Notes: generated by a model from the sequence alone, not told the origin. 64,000 nt of DNA from Tundrisphaera sp051175315 (GCF_051175315.1 NZ_CP195100.1:6634001-6698000); one strand, 5' to 3'; shown: positions 16,631 through 25,835, counted from the first letter of the stretch. Program-made: numbers and translations.

Positions 16631-17985
16631 GGCTCGGCCCTCGATGGGAGCGGTGCGGGGCCGGCCTCGCCGCTGGATTCGATGGCGATCGGCACCGTGG
16701 CCCAGAAGGTCGAGCCGACGCCGGGCCGGCTCTCCACGCCGACGGTCCCGCCCAGCAGCCCGGCCAGCTTGCGGGTCAGCGGCAGGCCCAGGCCGGTCCC
16801 CTTGACCCGCCTCTGGATCGGGCTATCCACCTGGGCGAACTCCTCGAAGATCTGCGCGTGGAACTCGGGGGCGATCCCGATCCCGGTGTCGCTCACCCGG
16901 AACCGGACCCGGCCCGGCTCGGGCTGGTCGGCCCGGACCCGGACCTCGCCCGCGTCGGTGAACTTGAGGGCGTTGGACAGGAAATTGCGGAGGATCTGGG
17001 CCAGCTTCGCCTCGTCGGTATGGAGGATCGGCAGGCCGTCGGCGGGCTCGAAGATCAGTTCCACGGGGGCCCCGGCGGGGATCAGGGGGCGGAGCATCCC
17101 GCGCAGGGCGCCGAACATGTCCTCGATCCGGAAGGGCTCGGCCCACACGGTCTCGCGGCCGGCCTCGATCCGGGCCAGGTCGAGCAGGTCGTTGACCAGA
17201 CCCGTCAGGTCGTGCGCCGCCCGGAGGATGAACGAGACCTGGCGTTCCTGCTCGGTGCTCAGGTCGCCGTCGGTGCGGTCGATCAGGAGGCGGCCGATGC
17301 TGAGGATCGAGGTCAGGGGGGTGCGGAACTCGTGGCTGACGTTGGCCAGGAACCGGGTCTTCAGCTCGCCGGCCTTCTTGAGCGACTCGGCCCGCTCGTC
17401 CAGCTCCTTGTGGAGGGCCAGCACGCCCCGGTTGGTCTCCTCCAGCTCGCTGTTGAGCAGGGACAGCTCCACCTCCCGGGCCCGGAGGTCGTCCAGGACG
17501 CGGAGCAGCTCGCGGTTCTGGCGGCGCAGCTCCTCGAACGGGTCGGCCGCCCGGTCCGGGGCCAGTTCCCCGGCGATCCGCGCGGCGTCGCGGGCGGTCA
17601 CGCCCGGGGATCGCCTGGGCAGGGCCTTGGTCAGGATGATGGTGGTCCCCTGCCCCGGGGCGGATTCGATGCGGAGCCCGTCCATCAGCCGGCGGGCCCC
17701 GGACAGCCCTCCCGCCCCCAGCTTCGACTCGTCCAGGCCCGGGCCGGAATCGATGACCCGCGCCATCAGGGCCCGGGCGGGGTCGCCCTCGGCGAGCAGC
17801 TCGACGCGGCCGCCGCCGGCATGCTGGACGGCGTTGCGGGCGACCTCCGAGATGGCCGTCGCGATCCTGACCTGGTCCTGCGATTCGAACCCGAAGCGGG
17901 CGGCGACCTGGCGGGCCCCCTGGCGGGCCTGGACCACGCCGCGTTCGTCGCGGACCTCGACGGTGAGGATCGGGGTGGCCGTCAT
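16627..17985 (-). CDS. Histidine kinase with N-terminal anti-sigma-type HATPase domain
   Basis: A 452-residue soluble protein. Residues about 5-120 form an RsbT/RsbW-like ATPase domain (N box EVARNAVQHAGGG, G boxes DSGPGLDES and GLSGARRLMD). A coiled linker (150-205) follows, then HisKA with H218 in LANVSHEFRTPL, and HATPase with N box NFLSNALKFTD, DTGIGIAPE and GTGLGLPLT. Two GHKL ATPase domains in one chain are unusual; the first looks like the switch kinases of the stressosome. The ATG overlaps the stop of the SpoIIE-fusion gene by 4 bp. Confidence 0.92.
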   Translation of the reverse strand: MTATPILTVEVRDERGVVQARQGARQVAARFGFESQDQVRIATAISEVARNAVQHAGGGRVELLAEGDPARALMARVIDSGPGLDESKLGAGGLSGARRLMDGLRIESAPGQGTTIILTKALPRRSPGVTARDAARIAGELAPDRAADPFEELRRQNRELLRVLDDLRAREVELSLLNSELEETNRGVLALHKELDERAESLKKAGELKTRFLANVSHEFRTPLTSILSIGRLLIDRTDGDLSTEQERQVSFILRAAHDLTGLVNDLLDLARIEAGRETVWAEPFRIEDMFGALRGMLRPLIPAGAPVELIFEPADGLPILHTDEAKLAQILRNFLSNALKFTDAGEVRVRADQPEPGRVRFRVSDTGIGIAPEFHAQIFEEFAQVDSPIQRRVKGTGLGLPLTRKLAGLLGGTVGVESRPGVGSTFWATVPIAIESSGEAGPAPLPSRAEP

Positions 17986-18998
17986 GGCTGGCCGCCGTCG
18001 CCGTCGCGGGCCACGACCACGGTGGCGTCGTCCCGGCCCCGGGTATGGTCGCGATACAGGACGCCGGCCACCACCGACGGGTCCCGCGACCCCAGGGCCG
18101 AGGAGCGATCCAGCCGCCACTGGGTCGTCAGGCCGTCGGAGTGCATGACCAGCATCGCCCCCTCGGGCCACGCGTAGGTGAACTCCTGGAACTTCCGGGC
18201 GTCGGCGCCGAGGGTCCCGTTGTGCGAGACCAGGCCCGAACGCCCGGACGGGGCGAGGATCATCCCGAAGATGTTGCCGACCCCCGCATAGGCCACCTCG
18301 CGACGCCCGCGATCGACGGCGGCGACCGCGACGGCGGCGCCGCGGGTCCCCCGCAACGCCTCGTGGGCCTCGCGCAGGATCTCCGCGGGGGCGGAGCTCC
18401 GCGTCCGCGCGAAGATCTTGATGGCCGCCAGCGATGCGTCGGCGGCGAGCGGGCCGTGGCCCAGGCCGTCGGCGACCATCACCAGGGACCGCACCGGGTC
18501 GGATTCCCGGGCCATCCAGGAGTCGCCGGAGATGACCTCGCCGGCGATGGGACGGCAGACCGCCCCGACCTCCAGGCCCCCCGCCGTCCGGTCGCGGGGG
18601 CCGGTCCAGCAGCGGCTCATCATCACGGTCCCCTGGCCGGGGGCCGAATGGATGTCGAACTCGTCGGACATCCGCACCACCGCGCCCAGGCCGACCCCGG
18701 GGGTGGTCCCCGTGGAGAATCCGTCGGCGAGGCAGCGGCGGACGTCGGCCATGCCCGGCCCCTTGTCCAGCGACAGGATTTCCAGCCCGGCGTCGTCGCC
18801 CTCCGACAGCACGCGGAGGATCAGCTCGCCCTGGCTGGCGTGTCGGACCAGGTTGTTGGCGATCTCGGTGACGAGCAGGGCGACCTTCCCCTGGCCGGTC
18901 GGATCGAAACCGGCGCGGGCGGCCATCGACGTGGCCGCCCGGCGTGCCTCGCCCGCCTGGCTTGGTTCCTCGACCGCCAGGGCGAGGGTTTCTCGCAT
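17982..18998 (-). CDS. HATPase (RsbT/W-like) fused to SpoIIE/RsbX-type PP2C phosphatase
   Basis: A 338-residue fusion. Residues about 1-135 form an anti-sigma-type HATPase (KVALLVTEIANNLVRHA, LDKGPGMADV, TTPGVGLGAVVRMSD). Residues about 150-335 form a SpoIIE/RsbX phosphatase with the metal-binding Asp motifs ISGDSW, VADGLGHG and RGRDDATVVV. In Bacillus RsbX dephosphorylates RsbS and RsbR to reset the stressosome; position after rsbT implies the same job here. ATG 18998 is chosen because it fits the domain start and lies 7 bp from the rsbT stop. Confidence 0.92.
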   Translation of the reverse strand: MRETLALAVEEPSQAGEARRAATSMAARAGFDPTGQGKVALLVTEIANNLVRHASQGELILRVLSEGDDAGLEILSLDKGPGMADVRRCLADGFSTGTTPGVGLGAVVRMSDEFDIHSAPGQGTVMMSRCWTGPRDRTAGGLEVGAVCRPIAGEVISGDSWMARESDPVRSLVMVADGLGHGPLAADASLAAIKIFARTRSSAPAEILREAHEALRGTRGAAVAVAAVDRGRREVAYAGVGNIFGMILAPSGRSGLVSHNGTLGADARKFQEFTYAWPEGAMLVMHSDGLTTQWRLDRSSALGSRDPSVVAGVLYRDHTRGRDDATVVVARDGDGGQP

Positions 18999-19005
18999 GC
19001 GTAGC

Positions 19006-19410
19006 TCATTTCCACTTGGTGATGGCGACGCGTGTCCCCTCGCCGACCCGGGAGGTGATCTCGAACTCGTTGACCAGCCGCCGGGAGCCGCTGAGGCCCA
19101 GGCCCATGCCATGCCCCGTAGTGTAGCCGTCGCGGAGCGCCAACTCAATGTCGGGGATGCCGGGGCCGTGGTCCTCGAAGGTCATGCGGAGGCCCTTGCG
19201 GCGGCCGTCCGACAGCACCTCCAGGAGAACGGTCCCCCCGCCGCCGTAGACCAGCGTGTTGCGTGCCAATTCGCTGGCCGCGGTGATCGTCTTGGTCTGA
19301 TCGACCAGGCCGAAGCCCAGATCGACGGCCCACGTCCGGACGACCTTGCGGACCTGGACGACGTCGTTGTCCGAGGCGATCGGGATCGATTCAGCCTTCA
19401 CCGGGGGCAT
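19006..19410 (-). CDS. rsbT: RsbT, stressosome switch kinase
   Basis: A 134-residue single HATPase domain matching RsbT: an N-terminal strand with IPIASDNDVVQVRK, the N box ITAASELARNTLVYG, G1 EDHGPGIPD and G2 GMGLGLSGSRRLVNEF. RsbT phosphorylates RsbS and RsbR on stress, then leaves the complex to activate a downstream partner. GGGAAGGGAG precedes ATG 19410, which lies within the 3' end of rsbS (20-bp overlap); ATG 19428 is an in-frame alternative. Confidence 0.95.
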   Translation of the reverse strand: MPPVKAESIPIASDNDVVQVRKVVRTWAVDLGFGLVDQTKTITAASELARNTLVYGGGGTVLLEVLSDGRRKGLRMTFEDHGPGIPDIELALRDGYTTGHGMGLGLSGSRRLVNEFEITSRVGEGTRVAITKWK

Positions 19411-19786
19411 CGCCGCTCCCTTCCCCACGGGCCGAGATGGCCGATCGGAGGAGATTCATCCCCTTCTCGACGTCCAGGCCGGTCCGGACGCCGGGCAGGG
19501 ACATGCCCAGCTCGACCAGCGTGATGGCCACCGCCGGGCGCATCCCGACCACCACCGTCTGCGCGTCGAGGACCGTCGTCATCGCGGCGATGTGGCCCAG
19601 CATCCGGCCGATGAACGAGTCGACGATCTCCAGCGCCGAGATGTCGATCAGGACGCCGCGGGCCTGGGTCTGCGAGATCATCGACGTCAGGTCGTCTTGC
19701 AAGGCCAGGACGAGGCGATCGTGCATGTCCACCTGGATGGTGACGAGCAGGAATTCGCCCATCCGGAGAATCGGGATGCGATCCAT
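19391..19786 (-). CDS. rsbS: RsbS, stressosome STAS scaffold
   Basis: A 131-residue STAS protein closely following RsbS along its length: IPILRMGEFLLVTIQVDMHD, LQDDLTSMISQTQARGVLIDIS and GMRPAVAITLVELGMSLPG regions are all seen (each cited segment is a family block). The regulatory serine is kept: S57 in IVDSFIGR corresponds to Bacillus RsbS S59, the RsbT target. It forms the stressosome core with RsbR and holds RsbT. About 15 residues longer at the C-terminus than the Bacillus protein, where it overlaps rsbT. Confidence 0.95.
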   Translation of the reverse strand: MDRIPILRMGEFLLVTIQVDMHDRLVLALQDDLTSMISQTQARGVLIDISALEIVDSFIGRMLGHIAAMTTVLDAQTVVVGMRPAVAITLVELGMSLPGVRTGLDVEKGMNLLRSAISARGEGSGDAPGEG

Positions 19787-19841
19787 GGGGAGCCCGAGCG
19801 GTTCGAGGGTCTGGGGTCGGTCGTACGTCGCGACGCCCGGG

Positions 19842-20702
19842 TCAGGCCGAGGACGGGTCGGCGGCGCGGCTGACCTTCAGGCCGGAACGCCGCATCGCCA
19901 GGGCCAGGGCATCGGCCAGGGTCGCCTTGGTGATCACGCCGGCCAGGTCCACCCCCAGGTGGACGATCGTCTGGGCGATCTGGGGCCGGATCCCGCTGAT
20001 GATGCAGTCGGCCCCCATCAGCCGGGCGGCGGTCACGGTCTTCAGGAGGTGCTGTGCCACCAGGGTATCGACCACCGGCACGCCGGTGATGTCGATGATC
20101 GCGACCTCCGAGCCGGTGTCGACGATCTTCTGGAGCAGCGACTCCATCACGATCTGGGTCCGAGAGCTGTCCAGCGTGCCGATCATCGGCAGGGCCAGGA
20201 TCCCCTCCCAGAGCTTGACCACCGGGGTCGACAATTCGAGCATGTCCTGCTGCTGGCGGAGGATGACCTCCTCGCGGGTCTGCTGGTGGACCTCGGTGGT
20301 CCACAGTCCCAGCCGGTCCAGCAGGGTCGTGGCCGTCCAGAGCTCATCGGCCAGGCGGGCGGCATCCCCCGCGTAGGCGAGCCGGAGCCGCTCGAAGAGC
20401 GTCTTCTTGAACGAGAAGACGAACATCGCCGTCTCGGTGGGCGTGGAGCCCTTCAGGCTCCGGGCCCGGACGATCTCCGCCAGGGTCTGGCGGACGCCGT
20501 CCCAGGCCATGCCCTGGAGATCGCCCAGGCCGCCGCGGTCCAGGGCCTCGCGCACCTGCCCGAGCAGCTCGCCGCAGGTGCCCCGCAAGTCCGAGGCCCG
20601 GCCCAGGCCGGCCTCCTCCAGCTCGGCGATCCAGGAGGCCAGCAGCTCGGGCTCGTGGCCGGCCAGGATCTCGGGAAGCTTGCTCGCGCCGGTCTCGCTC
20701 AT
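19842..20702 (-). CDS. rsbR: RsbR-type co-antagonist (RsbRD_N plus STAS)
   Basis: A 286-residue RsbR paralogue. Residues about 1-135 form a helical sensor of the RsbRD_N type (with STPTETAMFVFSFKKTL), not the globin fold of Bacillus RsbRA. A linker helix (140-157) leads into the STAS domain (158-275), with LSTPVVKLWEGILALPMIG and IIDITGVPVVDTLVAQ. T213 (VVDT) aligns with the RsbT-phosphorylated position; T176 is the likely second site. First gene of the operon; the signal its N-terminal domain senses is unknown. Confidence 0.95.
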   Translation of the reverse strand: MSETGASKLPEILAGHEPELLASWIAELEEAGLGRASDLRGTCGELLGQVREALDRGGLGDLQGMAWDGVRQTLAEIVRARSLKGSTPTETAMFVFSFKKTLFERLRLAYAGDAARLADELWTATTLLDRLGLWTTEVHQQTREEVILRQQQDMLELSTPVVKLWEGILALPMIGTLDSSRTQIVMESLLQKIVDTGSEVAIIDITGVPVVDTLVAQHLLKTVTAARLMGADCIISGIRPQIAQTIVHLGVDLAGVITKATLADALALAMRRSGLKVSRAADPSSA

Positions 20703-20807
20703 ATCGGGTCGGGCCTTGATTCTCGGGGCGTGGGCCCGCTTCGGGGCCGATGCTTCGGTTCGGGATGGGCGGCTTCGCCCGCGCCGGGACGTCCGGGCCA
20801 GCCGACG

Positions 20808-20813
20808 AGTATA
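20808..20813 (-). promoter_or_regulatory. Possible -10 element for the stressosome operon
   Basis: TATACT on the minus strand, 106 bp before the rsbR start. No good TTGACA-like hexamer lies at 16-18 bp, so an activator or a different sigma factor may be involved. The same hexamer precedes the dipeptidase gene at 52888-52893. Confidence 0.3.
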
Positions 20814-20892
20814 AGCGGTCGCTTACGGTCCGGGGAAGATGGGAAATCGGGCGGGAGGGAGTTCGCACGGTCCAACCCGCCCCCGTCGCCGA

Positions 20893-22701
20893 TCAGGGCC
20901 GGGCGCTGCTCACCCGGGGCGGGCTCTCGCCGGTGATCGTGGTATGGGCGATGGCGTGGATCAGGTCATCCTCGGACGGCTTCTCGCCGTGGGGCAGGTC
21001 GGCGTGATCGAGCTGGACCCGGCACGTGCCGCTCCCCCGGCCGACCGCCTTCGCCTCGATGCTGAGCGTGAGCGTCGCCCCCGGCTCCAGGCGGTCGATC
21101 TCCGGGAACATGAAACGGCCGTCCTCCTTCTTGAACTGGACCGTTTCGAGCCCCGAGATCCCCTCGATCACCAGGTTGGTCGACAGCATCCCGCTCAGGA
21201 GGATCTTGGACGCGGCCTGGGTGCCGACGTTGCGGATCTGGAGGTCGAAGACCGTGGTGTCGCCGACGTCGATCACCGGGTTGGAGCTGCTCATCTTGAC
21301 CACGACCACCGCCAGCCCCTTCACGTCGGTGGCCACCCGCGCGGTCTGCCGCAGCTCGCCCGAGGTCGCCTCGACCAGGGTGGTGTAGAGTCCGACCCCG
21401 CCGGTCTGGTAGGTGAACGTGAATTCGCGGGTCATGTCCGGGTCGAGCCGGGGGATCGCCCAGAGGATCTTCCGCTGCTGCTTGTCGAACACGCCCACGT
21501 TATCGCCGATGTTGGTCAGCCGGCCGCCGGTGGTGGGCATGGTGGCCACCACCTTGACGTTCTCCATGGGGGCGGTGCCGGTGTTGGCGACGGTCAGGGT
21601 GTAGTCGTTCTTCTGGTCGGTGTAGCGGTGCTCGTGGGCCGAGAGCTTGACGACCAGCTTGGGGCTGATGACCTCGATCGCCCTGACGCACTTGGCGTCA
21701 TCGGGCACGGGGGTGACGTCGGGGCTGGAGACGATCACCGTGCAGGTCTGCTGGCCGCCGGCCTTGGTGTCGACGACCAGGGTATCCAGGTCGAACCGCT
21801 CGCCGGGCTTGATGACCGGGATCACCTGCTCGACGGACCGGTCCCCGTCCACGCTCCGGAGCCCGTCGCTGAGGTTGGCCTGGACCACCACGTTGCGGGC
21901 CGGGCCGGTGCCCGGGTTGGAGACCGAGATCCGGAAGTTGGCCGCCCGGCCGATCAGCGGTCGGGCCGAGTCGACGGTCTGTTCGACCTTGAGCTTCGGC
22001 TCCTGGACGATCAGGCTGGCGCGGGCGCCCGCCTTGGCGGTCACGGTGGCCGCGTGGTCGCACACCGTGACCTTGTTGGCCTTCACCTTCACGGCGATCG
22101 TCCAGTCGGTGCCGACGGCGAGCGACGGCTTCTTCCAGTAGTAATTCGACTTGTTGACCGGGTCCTGCATCGAGTCGGGGACGCTGGAAACCAGTTCGAG
22201 GCCGTCGGGCACCTGGTAGACGACGGTCACGCCCACGGCCTCGACGTTGCCCGTGTTCTTGACCAGCAGGTTCACGGTCATCTCGCGCCCGAGGTTGATG
22301 ACGGGCCCGGGCTGCTGGACGTCGATGGAGAGCTTGAAGTCCTGCCGGCCCGTCGACAGCCGGTCCATCGGCAGGGCGAAGCGGTCGCCGTCGGAGACCC
22401 CGCCGGCATCGGCCGGCGTCGGGGCGGCCCCGGGCTTGGGCTTGGCCCCCGGGAGCGGGTTCGTTTCGTCGGCCGCCCCGGCGGGGATCACCGCCTCGTC
22501 GTCCGGCGCGGGCAATGCCGCCGGCTCGGACCGGGGATCGTCCAGGGGTTCGGCCGGGATCACCATGCTGCCGGGCGAGAGCCGCTCGGGCGCCTGTGCC
22601 AGGGCGGTGGCCGCGGCCTGGGGGAGCGTCAGGGCCGACAGGATCGCCAGCGGGGCGAGCCATCGCCGGCAGGGCCGGGTCGATTCGAATAACCAGATCA
22701 T
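20893..22701 (-). CDS. Secreted protein with DUF11-type beta-sandwich repeats
   Basis: A 602-residue exported protein. Signal peptide about residues 1-36 (WLAPLAILSALTLPQAAATALAQA). A Pro/Ala-rich linker (40-110) precedes about four Ig-like repeats of roughly 110-120 residues, each with the DUF11 rhythm: VNLLVKNTGNVEAVGVTVVY, FRISVSNPGTGPARNVVV, YTLTVANTGTAPMENVKVV and FDLQIRNVGTQAASKILL. Such proteins are large cell-envelope components in planctomycetes and may take part in surface structure or adhesion; no enzyme motif is present. Confidence 0.85.
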   Translation of the reverse strand: MIWLFESTRPCRRWLAPLAILSALTLPQAAATALAQAPERLSPGSMVIPAEPLDDPRSEPAALPAPDDEAVIPAGAADETNPLPGAKPKPGAAPTPADAGGVSDGDRFALPMDRLSTGRQDFKLSIDVQQPGPVINLGREMTVNLLVKNTGNVEAVGVTVVYQVPDGLELVSSVPDSMQDPVNKSNYYWKKPSLAVGTDWTIAVKVKANKVTVCDHAATVTAKAGARASLIVQEPKLKVEQTVDSARPLIGRAANFRISVSNPGTGPARNVVVQANLSDGLRSVDGDRSVEQVIPVIKPGERFDLDTLVVDTKAGGQQTCTVIVSSPDVTPVPDDAKCVRAIEVISPKLVVKLSAHEHRYTDQKNDYTLTVANTGTAPMENVKVVATMPTTGGRLTNIGDNVGVFDKQQRKILWAIPRLDPDMTREFTFTYQTGGVGLYTTLVEATSGELRQTARVATDVKGLAVVVVKMSSSNPVIDVGDTTVFDLQIRNVGTQAASKILLSGMLSTNLVIEGISGLETVQFKKEDGRFMFPEIDRLEPGATLTLSIEAKAVGRGSGTCRVQLDHADLPHGEKPSEDDLIHAIAHTTITGESPPRVSSARP

Positions 22702-22879
22702 CGGAATACGGTCCCCTCCCTGGGAACGACGCCGTCGTCGCGCGGGCCGGTCGGATCGGCCGATCCGCCCTCCCCCCGACGCCGGGCGCAGCCCGGCCCG
22801 GGCCGATCATTGAAGTCGGTTGATACCAGATCGTCCCGGGCCCGAAAAGGTCAAAACGCCCCGGGCCCGCCGTCCTGGC

Positions 22880-24355
22880 TCATCGTTGGAGGTCGGCCGG
22901 GACGATCGGCTCGCCGTCCCAGAGCCACCCGCCTACTCCTCGGGTGAGCAGGCGTCCCACGCTCCCGGGGGCCGGCGGGGCGTCGGCGGCGGGGAGCCAG
23001 CGGGCATGCTCGCGGATCGTCTCCGCGTGGCGCGGGTCCTTCGCCAGGTTGATCCACTCGTCGGGGTCGGTTCGGTGGTCGTAGAGTTCCTCGGACCCGT
23101 CCGCATAGCGGATGTAACGCCAGTCCTTCGACCGCACCGCATGATTGCCCGGGTTGTGGGTCGTGATCGCCGGCCAGGGGCGGGGTGCGGCGGGGTCGCG
23201 GAGCTGGGGCGCCAGCGAGTGCCCTTCCAGCCCGGCCACGGCGGGCAGCCCGGCCAGCTCGATCAGGGTGGGATAGAGGTCGAGCAACTCCGCCGGCTGG
23301 TCGCAGCGGGCATCGCGGGCGATGCCCGGCCCCGCGAAGATCAGGGGGACGCGGGTCGACCTCTCCCAGAGCGTGTTCTTGCCGGTGATCCCCTTCTCCC
23401 CCAGGTGCCAGCCGTGATCCGACCACAGGACGACGATCGTCTCGTCGGCCCGCCCGCTCGCCTCCAGCGCATCCAGGACGCGGCCGACCTGGCTGTCCAT
23501 GAAGCTCGTGCTCGCCAGGTAGGCCCGGACCAGCGGCAGCCACTGGTCGTTCTGTTCCAGCCAGGACAGCCTCGGCTCGGGCAGCTTCCAGTGGAGGTTC
23601 CAGGCGAAGTCGGGGACGTCCGACCGGTCATCGCGGTTGATGTGCGGCCGGGCGAGGGTCGCCAGCGGGTGGAGGTCGAACCATCGCTTCGAGGCGAAGC
23701 AGGGGACGTGCGGCAGCCGGAACCCGGCCGCGATGAAGAACGGGGCGTCGGCCGGGGCGGACCGGAGGCGGGCGATCGCGGAGTCGGCGATCTTCCAGTC
23801 CGCCTGGTCCTCGTCCCGCTCGGGGAAGATGCCCCAGTCCATCGCCTTGATCGCCGCCGGGGTGGCCACCAGCTTGGTGGTGGGGAACGGCATCGGGCCG
23901 TTGTTGCCCCAGGCCTGCAGCTCGCGGGGACGGTCGGCCGGGGGAACCGATCCGTCGTGGAAGAGCTTCCCGGCGGCGAACGTCGAGTATCCCTGGGCCG
24001 CGAGGTGCTGGGGCAGCGTCGTCCGGTCCCGCGCGACCGGCGACTTCCGGAATCCCGGCTGGAGGGCATAGATCCCGGTCGTTGTTGGCCGGAGGCCGGT
24101 CAGGAGGCTGGATCGGGAGGGGTTGCACAACGGGGCCTGGCAATGGGCGTTGGCGAACAGCGTCCCCCGCCGCGCCAGGCGGTCGATGTTCGGGGTGAAG
24201 GCCTGGGGGTGGCCGCCCAGGCATCCCACCCAGTCGTTCAGGTCGTCGATGGCCAGGAACAGGATGCTGGGCGGCTTCTGCCGGGCCGTCGCATCGACGC
24301 CATCGGCGCCGGGGAGGGCCAGGGCGAGGATCAGGCAGGACCAGGCGGATGTCAT
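22880..24355 (-). CDS. Sulfatase (formylglycine-dependent), iduronate-2-sulfatase-like
   Basis: A 491-residue secreted sulfatase. Short signal peptide (residues 1-19), then the sulfatase fold: SILFLAIDDLNDWVGCLGG with metal-binding Asp pair, CNPSRSSLLTG holding the Cys that becomes formylglycine (CxPSR), RLPHVPC and, near the C-terminal half, WSDHGWHLGEKG with the second metal site, then a C-terminal subdomain with DEWINLA. The DDLNDW and WHLGEKG wording fits iduronate-2-sulfatase-like enzymes that planctomycetes use on sulfated polysaccharides. No anaerobic or FGE maturase is in the window. Confidence 0.92.
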   Translation of the reverse strand: MTSAWSCLILALALPGADGVDATARQKPPSILFLAIDDLNDWVGCLGGHPQAFTPNIDRLARRGTLFANAHCQAPLCNPSRSSLLTGLRPTTTGIYALQPGFRKSPVARDRTTLPQHLAAQGYSTFAAGKLFHDGSVPPADRPRELQAWGNNGPMPFPTTKLVATPAAIKAMDWGIFPERDEDQADWKIADSAIARLRSAPADAPFFIAAGFRLPHVPCFASKRWFDLHPLATLARPHINRDDRSDVPDFAWNLHWKLPEPRLSWLEQNDQWLPLVRAYLASTSFMDSQVGRVLDALEASGRADETIVVLWSDHGWHLGEKGITGKNTLWERSTRVPLIFAGPGIARDARCDQPAELLDLYPTLIELAGLPAVAGLEGHSLAPQLRDPAAPRPWPAITTHNPGNHAVRSKDWRYIRYADGSEELYDHRTDPDEWINLAKDPRHAETIREHARWLPAADAPPAPGSVGRLLTRGVGGWLWDGEPIVPADLQR

Positions 24356-24403
24356 GATCGGGGCGCCGTCGGGAGGGAGGATGGACCGGGTTCCGCGATG
24401 GCC

Positions 24404-25372
24404 TCAAGGAGAACAGATCGGGTCGCGGCGCTCCAGCCTCTGGGCCAGCCTCGCGGCGGTCTGCTCGGCCGGCTCGTCGTGCGGGACCGGGAAGAACTCG
24501 ACCTCGGAGAGTCCGCGGAACCAGGTCGTCTGCCTTTTGGCGAACTGCCGGGTCCGGGCCCGGATCCGTTCCATCGCCTCGGCCTCGCCGAATTCGCCGG
24601 CCAGCATGTCGAGAACCTCGCGATAGCCGACCCCCTGGGAGGCGACCGGCCCGATCGGGCGGGGGGCGTCGCGGAGCCGTCGCACCTCGTCCACCAGCCC
24701 GGCGTCGAACATCTGCCCGACCCGGGCATTGATCCTCCGGTGCAGCTCGTCGCGGGGACGGTCCAGGGCGAACACCGCCACCCCGGCCGGCGCGGGGGTC
24801 TCGTGCTCGCCCCTCTGCTCGCTGAATGGGCGGCCGGTCGCGGCGATCACCTCCAGGGCCCGGACCACCCGCCTGCGGTCGTTGGGGTGGATGCGGGCGG
24901 CGGTCGCGGGGTCCAGCGCGGCGAGCCTCGCGTGCATCGCCGGGTCGCCGATCCGGGCGGCCTCCTCCTCCAGTTCGAGCCGCAGATCCGGGACGGCCCC
25001 CGGGCCATCGAACAGGCCGCGCAGGAGCGTCTTCAGGTACATCGGCGTCCCGCCCACGAACATGGCCGGGACGTGGCGTGTCTCCAGGTCGGACAGCACC
25101 GCCGCGGCCCGGTCCCGATAGTCGGCCACGCTGGCCGACTCCCAGGGTTCGAGGACGTCGATCAGGTGATGCGGCACCCTGCCGCGTTCCCGGGGCGTGG
25201 GCTTGGCCGTGCCGATATCCATGCCCCGGTAGAGTGTCAGCGCATCCAGGGCGATCACCTCGGCCCCGATCCTTCGAGCCAGGGCCACCCCCACGGCCGT
25301 CTTGCCCGAGGCGGTCGGCCCGGCCAGGTAGACGGCCCTGTGGAACCGGCGATTCGCGTCGGCGTCGTTCAT
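24404..25372 (-). CDS. miaA: tRNA dimethylallyltransferase
   Basis: A 322-residue MiaA, which adds a dimethylallyl group to A37 of tRNAs reading UNN codons. Signatures: P-loop LAGPTASGKTAVGVALA, DALTLYRGMDIGTAKP (the first Asp is the usual catalytic general base region), VPHHLIDVLEP, FVGGTPMYLKTLL, NDRRRVVRALEVI and, near the end, KRQTTWFRGL. Length is usual. AGGAG precedes the ATG. The following sulfatase gene is 48 bp away and may be cotranscribed. Confidence 0.95.
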   Translation of the reverse strand: MNDADANRRFHRAVYLAGPTASGKTAVGVALARRIGAEVIALDALTLYRGMDIGTAKPTPRERGRVPHHLIDVLEPWESASVADYRDRAAAVLSDLETRHVPAMFVGGTPMYLKTLLRGLFDGPGAVPDLRLELEEEAARIGDPAMHARLAALDPATAARIHPNDRRRVVRALEVIAATGRPFSEQRGEHETPAPAGVAVFALDRPRDELHRRINARVGQMFDAGLVDEVRRLRDAPRPIGPVASQGVGYREVLDMLAGEFGEAEAMERIRARTRQFAKRQTTWFRGLSEVEFFPVPHDEPAEQTAARLAQRLERRDPICSP

Positions 25373-25646
25373 CTTCTCCTACCCTCGACACATCAGCAAA
25401 ACGCCGAACAATCAGGCACAAGCGGGCGGTTTACTGCCCGATTCGAGGCACGCCAGTGGACAAAACCGGGGCCGACTTCGTAGACTTGGGTGACACGAGA
25501 GTGATGCCGGCCAGCCTTTGCCCGATTTCGGACCATCGGCCCGGCAATTGCTCTCATCCCTGGCGTTAGATTCCTGGACGCCATCATCGTCCCCACCACA
25601 TCCGGATCGGGGACCCATCCCCTCAGGCGAAGCCGACAGTAATCCC

Positions 25647-25835
25647 ATGCAAACCAACCTGCCCGAAATCAAATCGGCCGACCTCAAGGCCGCTCTCGAC
25701 TTCCTGACCGGCCCCCGCGACGCTTCGGCCACCCCCGCCCGCGTCAAGCGATCGGCCCACACCGCCCGCCCGGTCGTGACCGTCCACCACGGCATCAATC
25801 GGGACCGCATCCGCGCCGCCAAGACGGCCGTCTGA
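25647..25835 (+). CDS. Small hypothetical protein, 62 aa
   Basis: A 62-residue basic protein: an N-terminal acidic helix (LPEIKSADLKAALDFL) followed by an Arg/Lys-rich, Pro-containing tail (ARVKRSAHTARPVVTVHHG). The reading frame has strong planctomycete third-position G/C. No ideal ribosome site precedes ATG 25647. It lies between divergently oriented miaA and a convergent gene, so it must have its own promoter, which I could not identify. No family recognised. Confidence 0.5.
   Translation: MQTNLPEIKSADLKAALDFLTGPRDASATPARVKRSAHTARPVVTVHHGINRDRIRAAKTAV

Noticed and set aside
22820..25483. 887-codon plus-strand frame
   Set aside because: It lies antisense to the sulfatase and MiaA, both with intact catalytic motifs.
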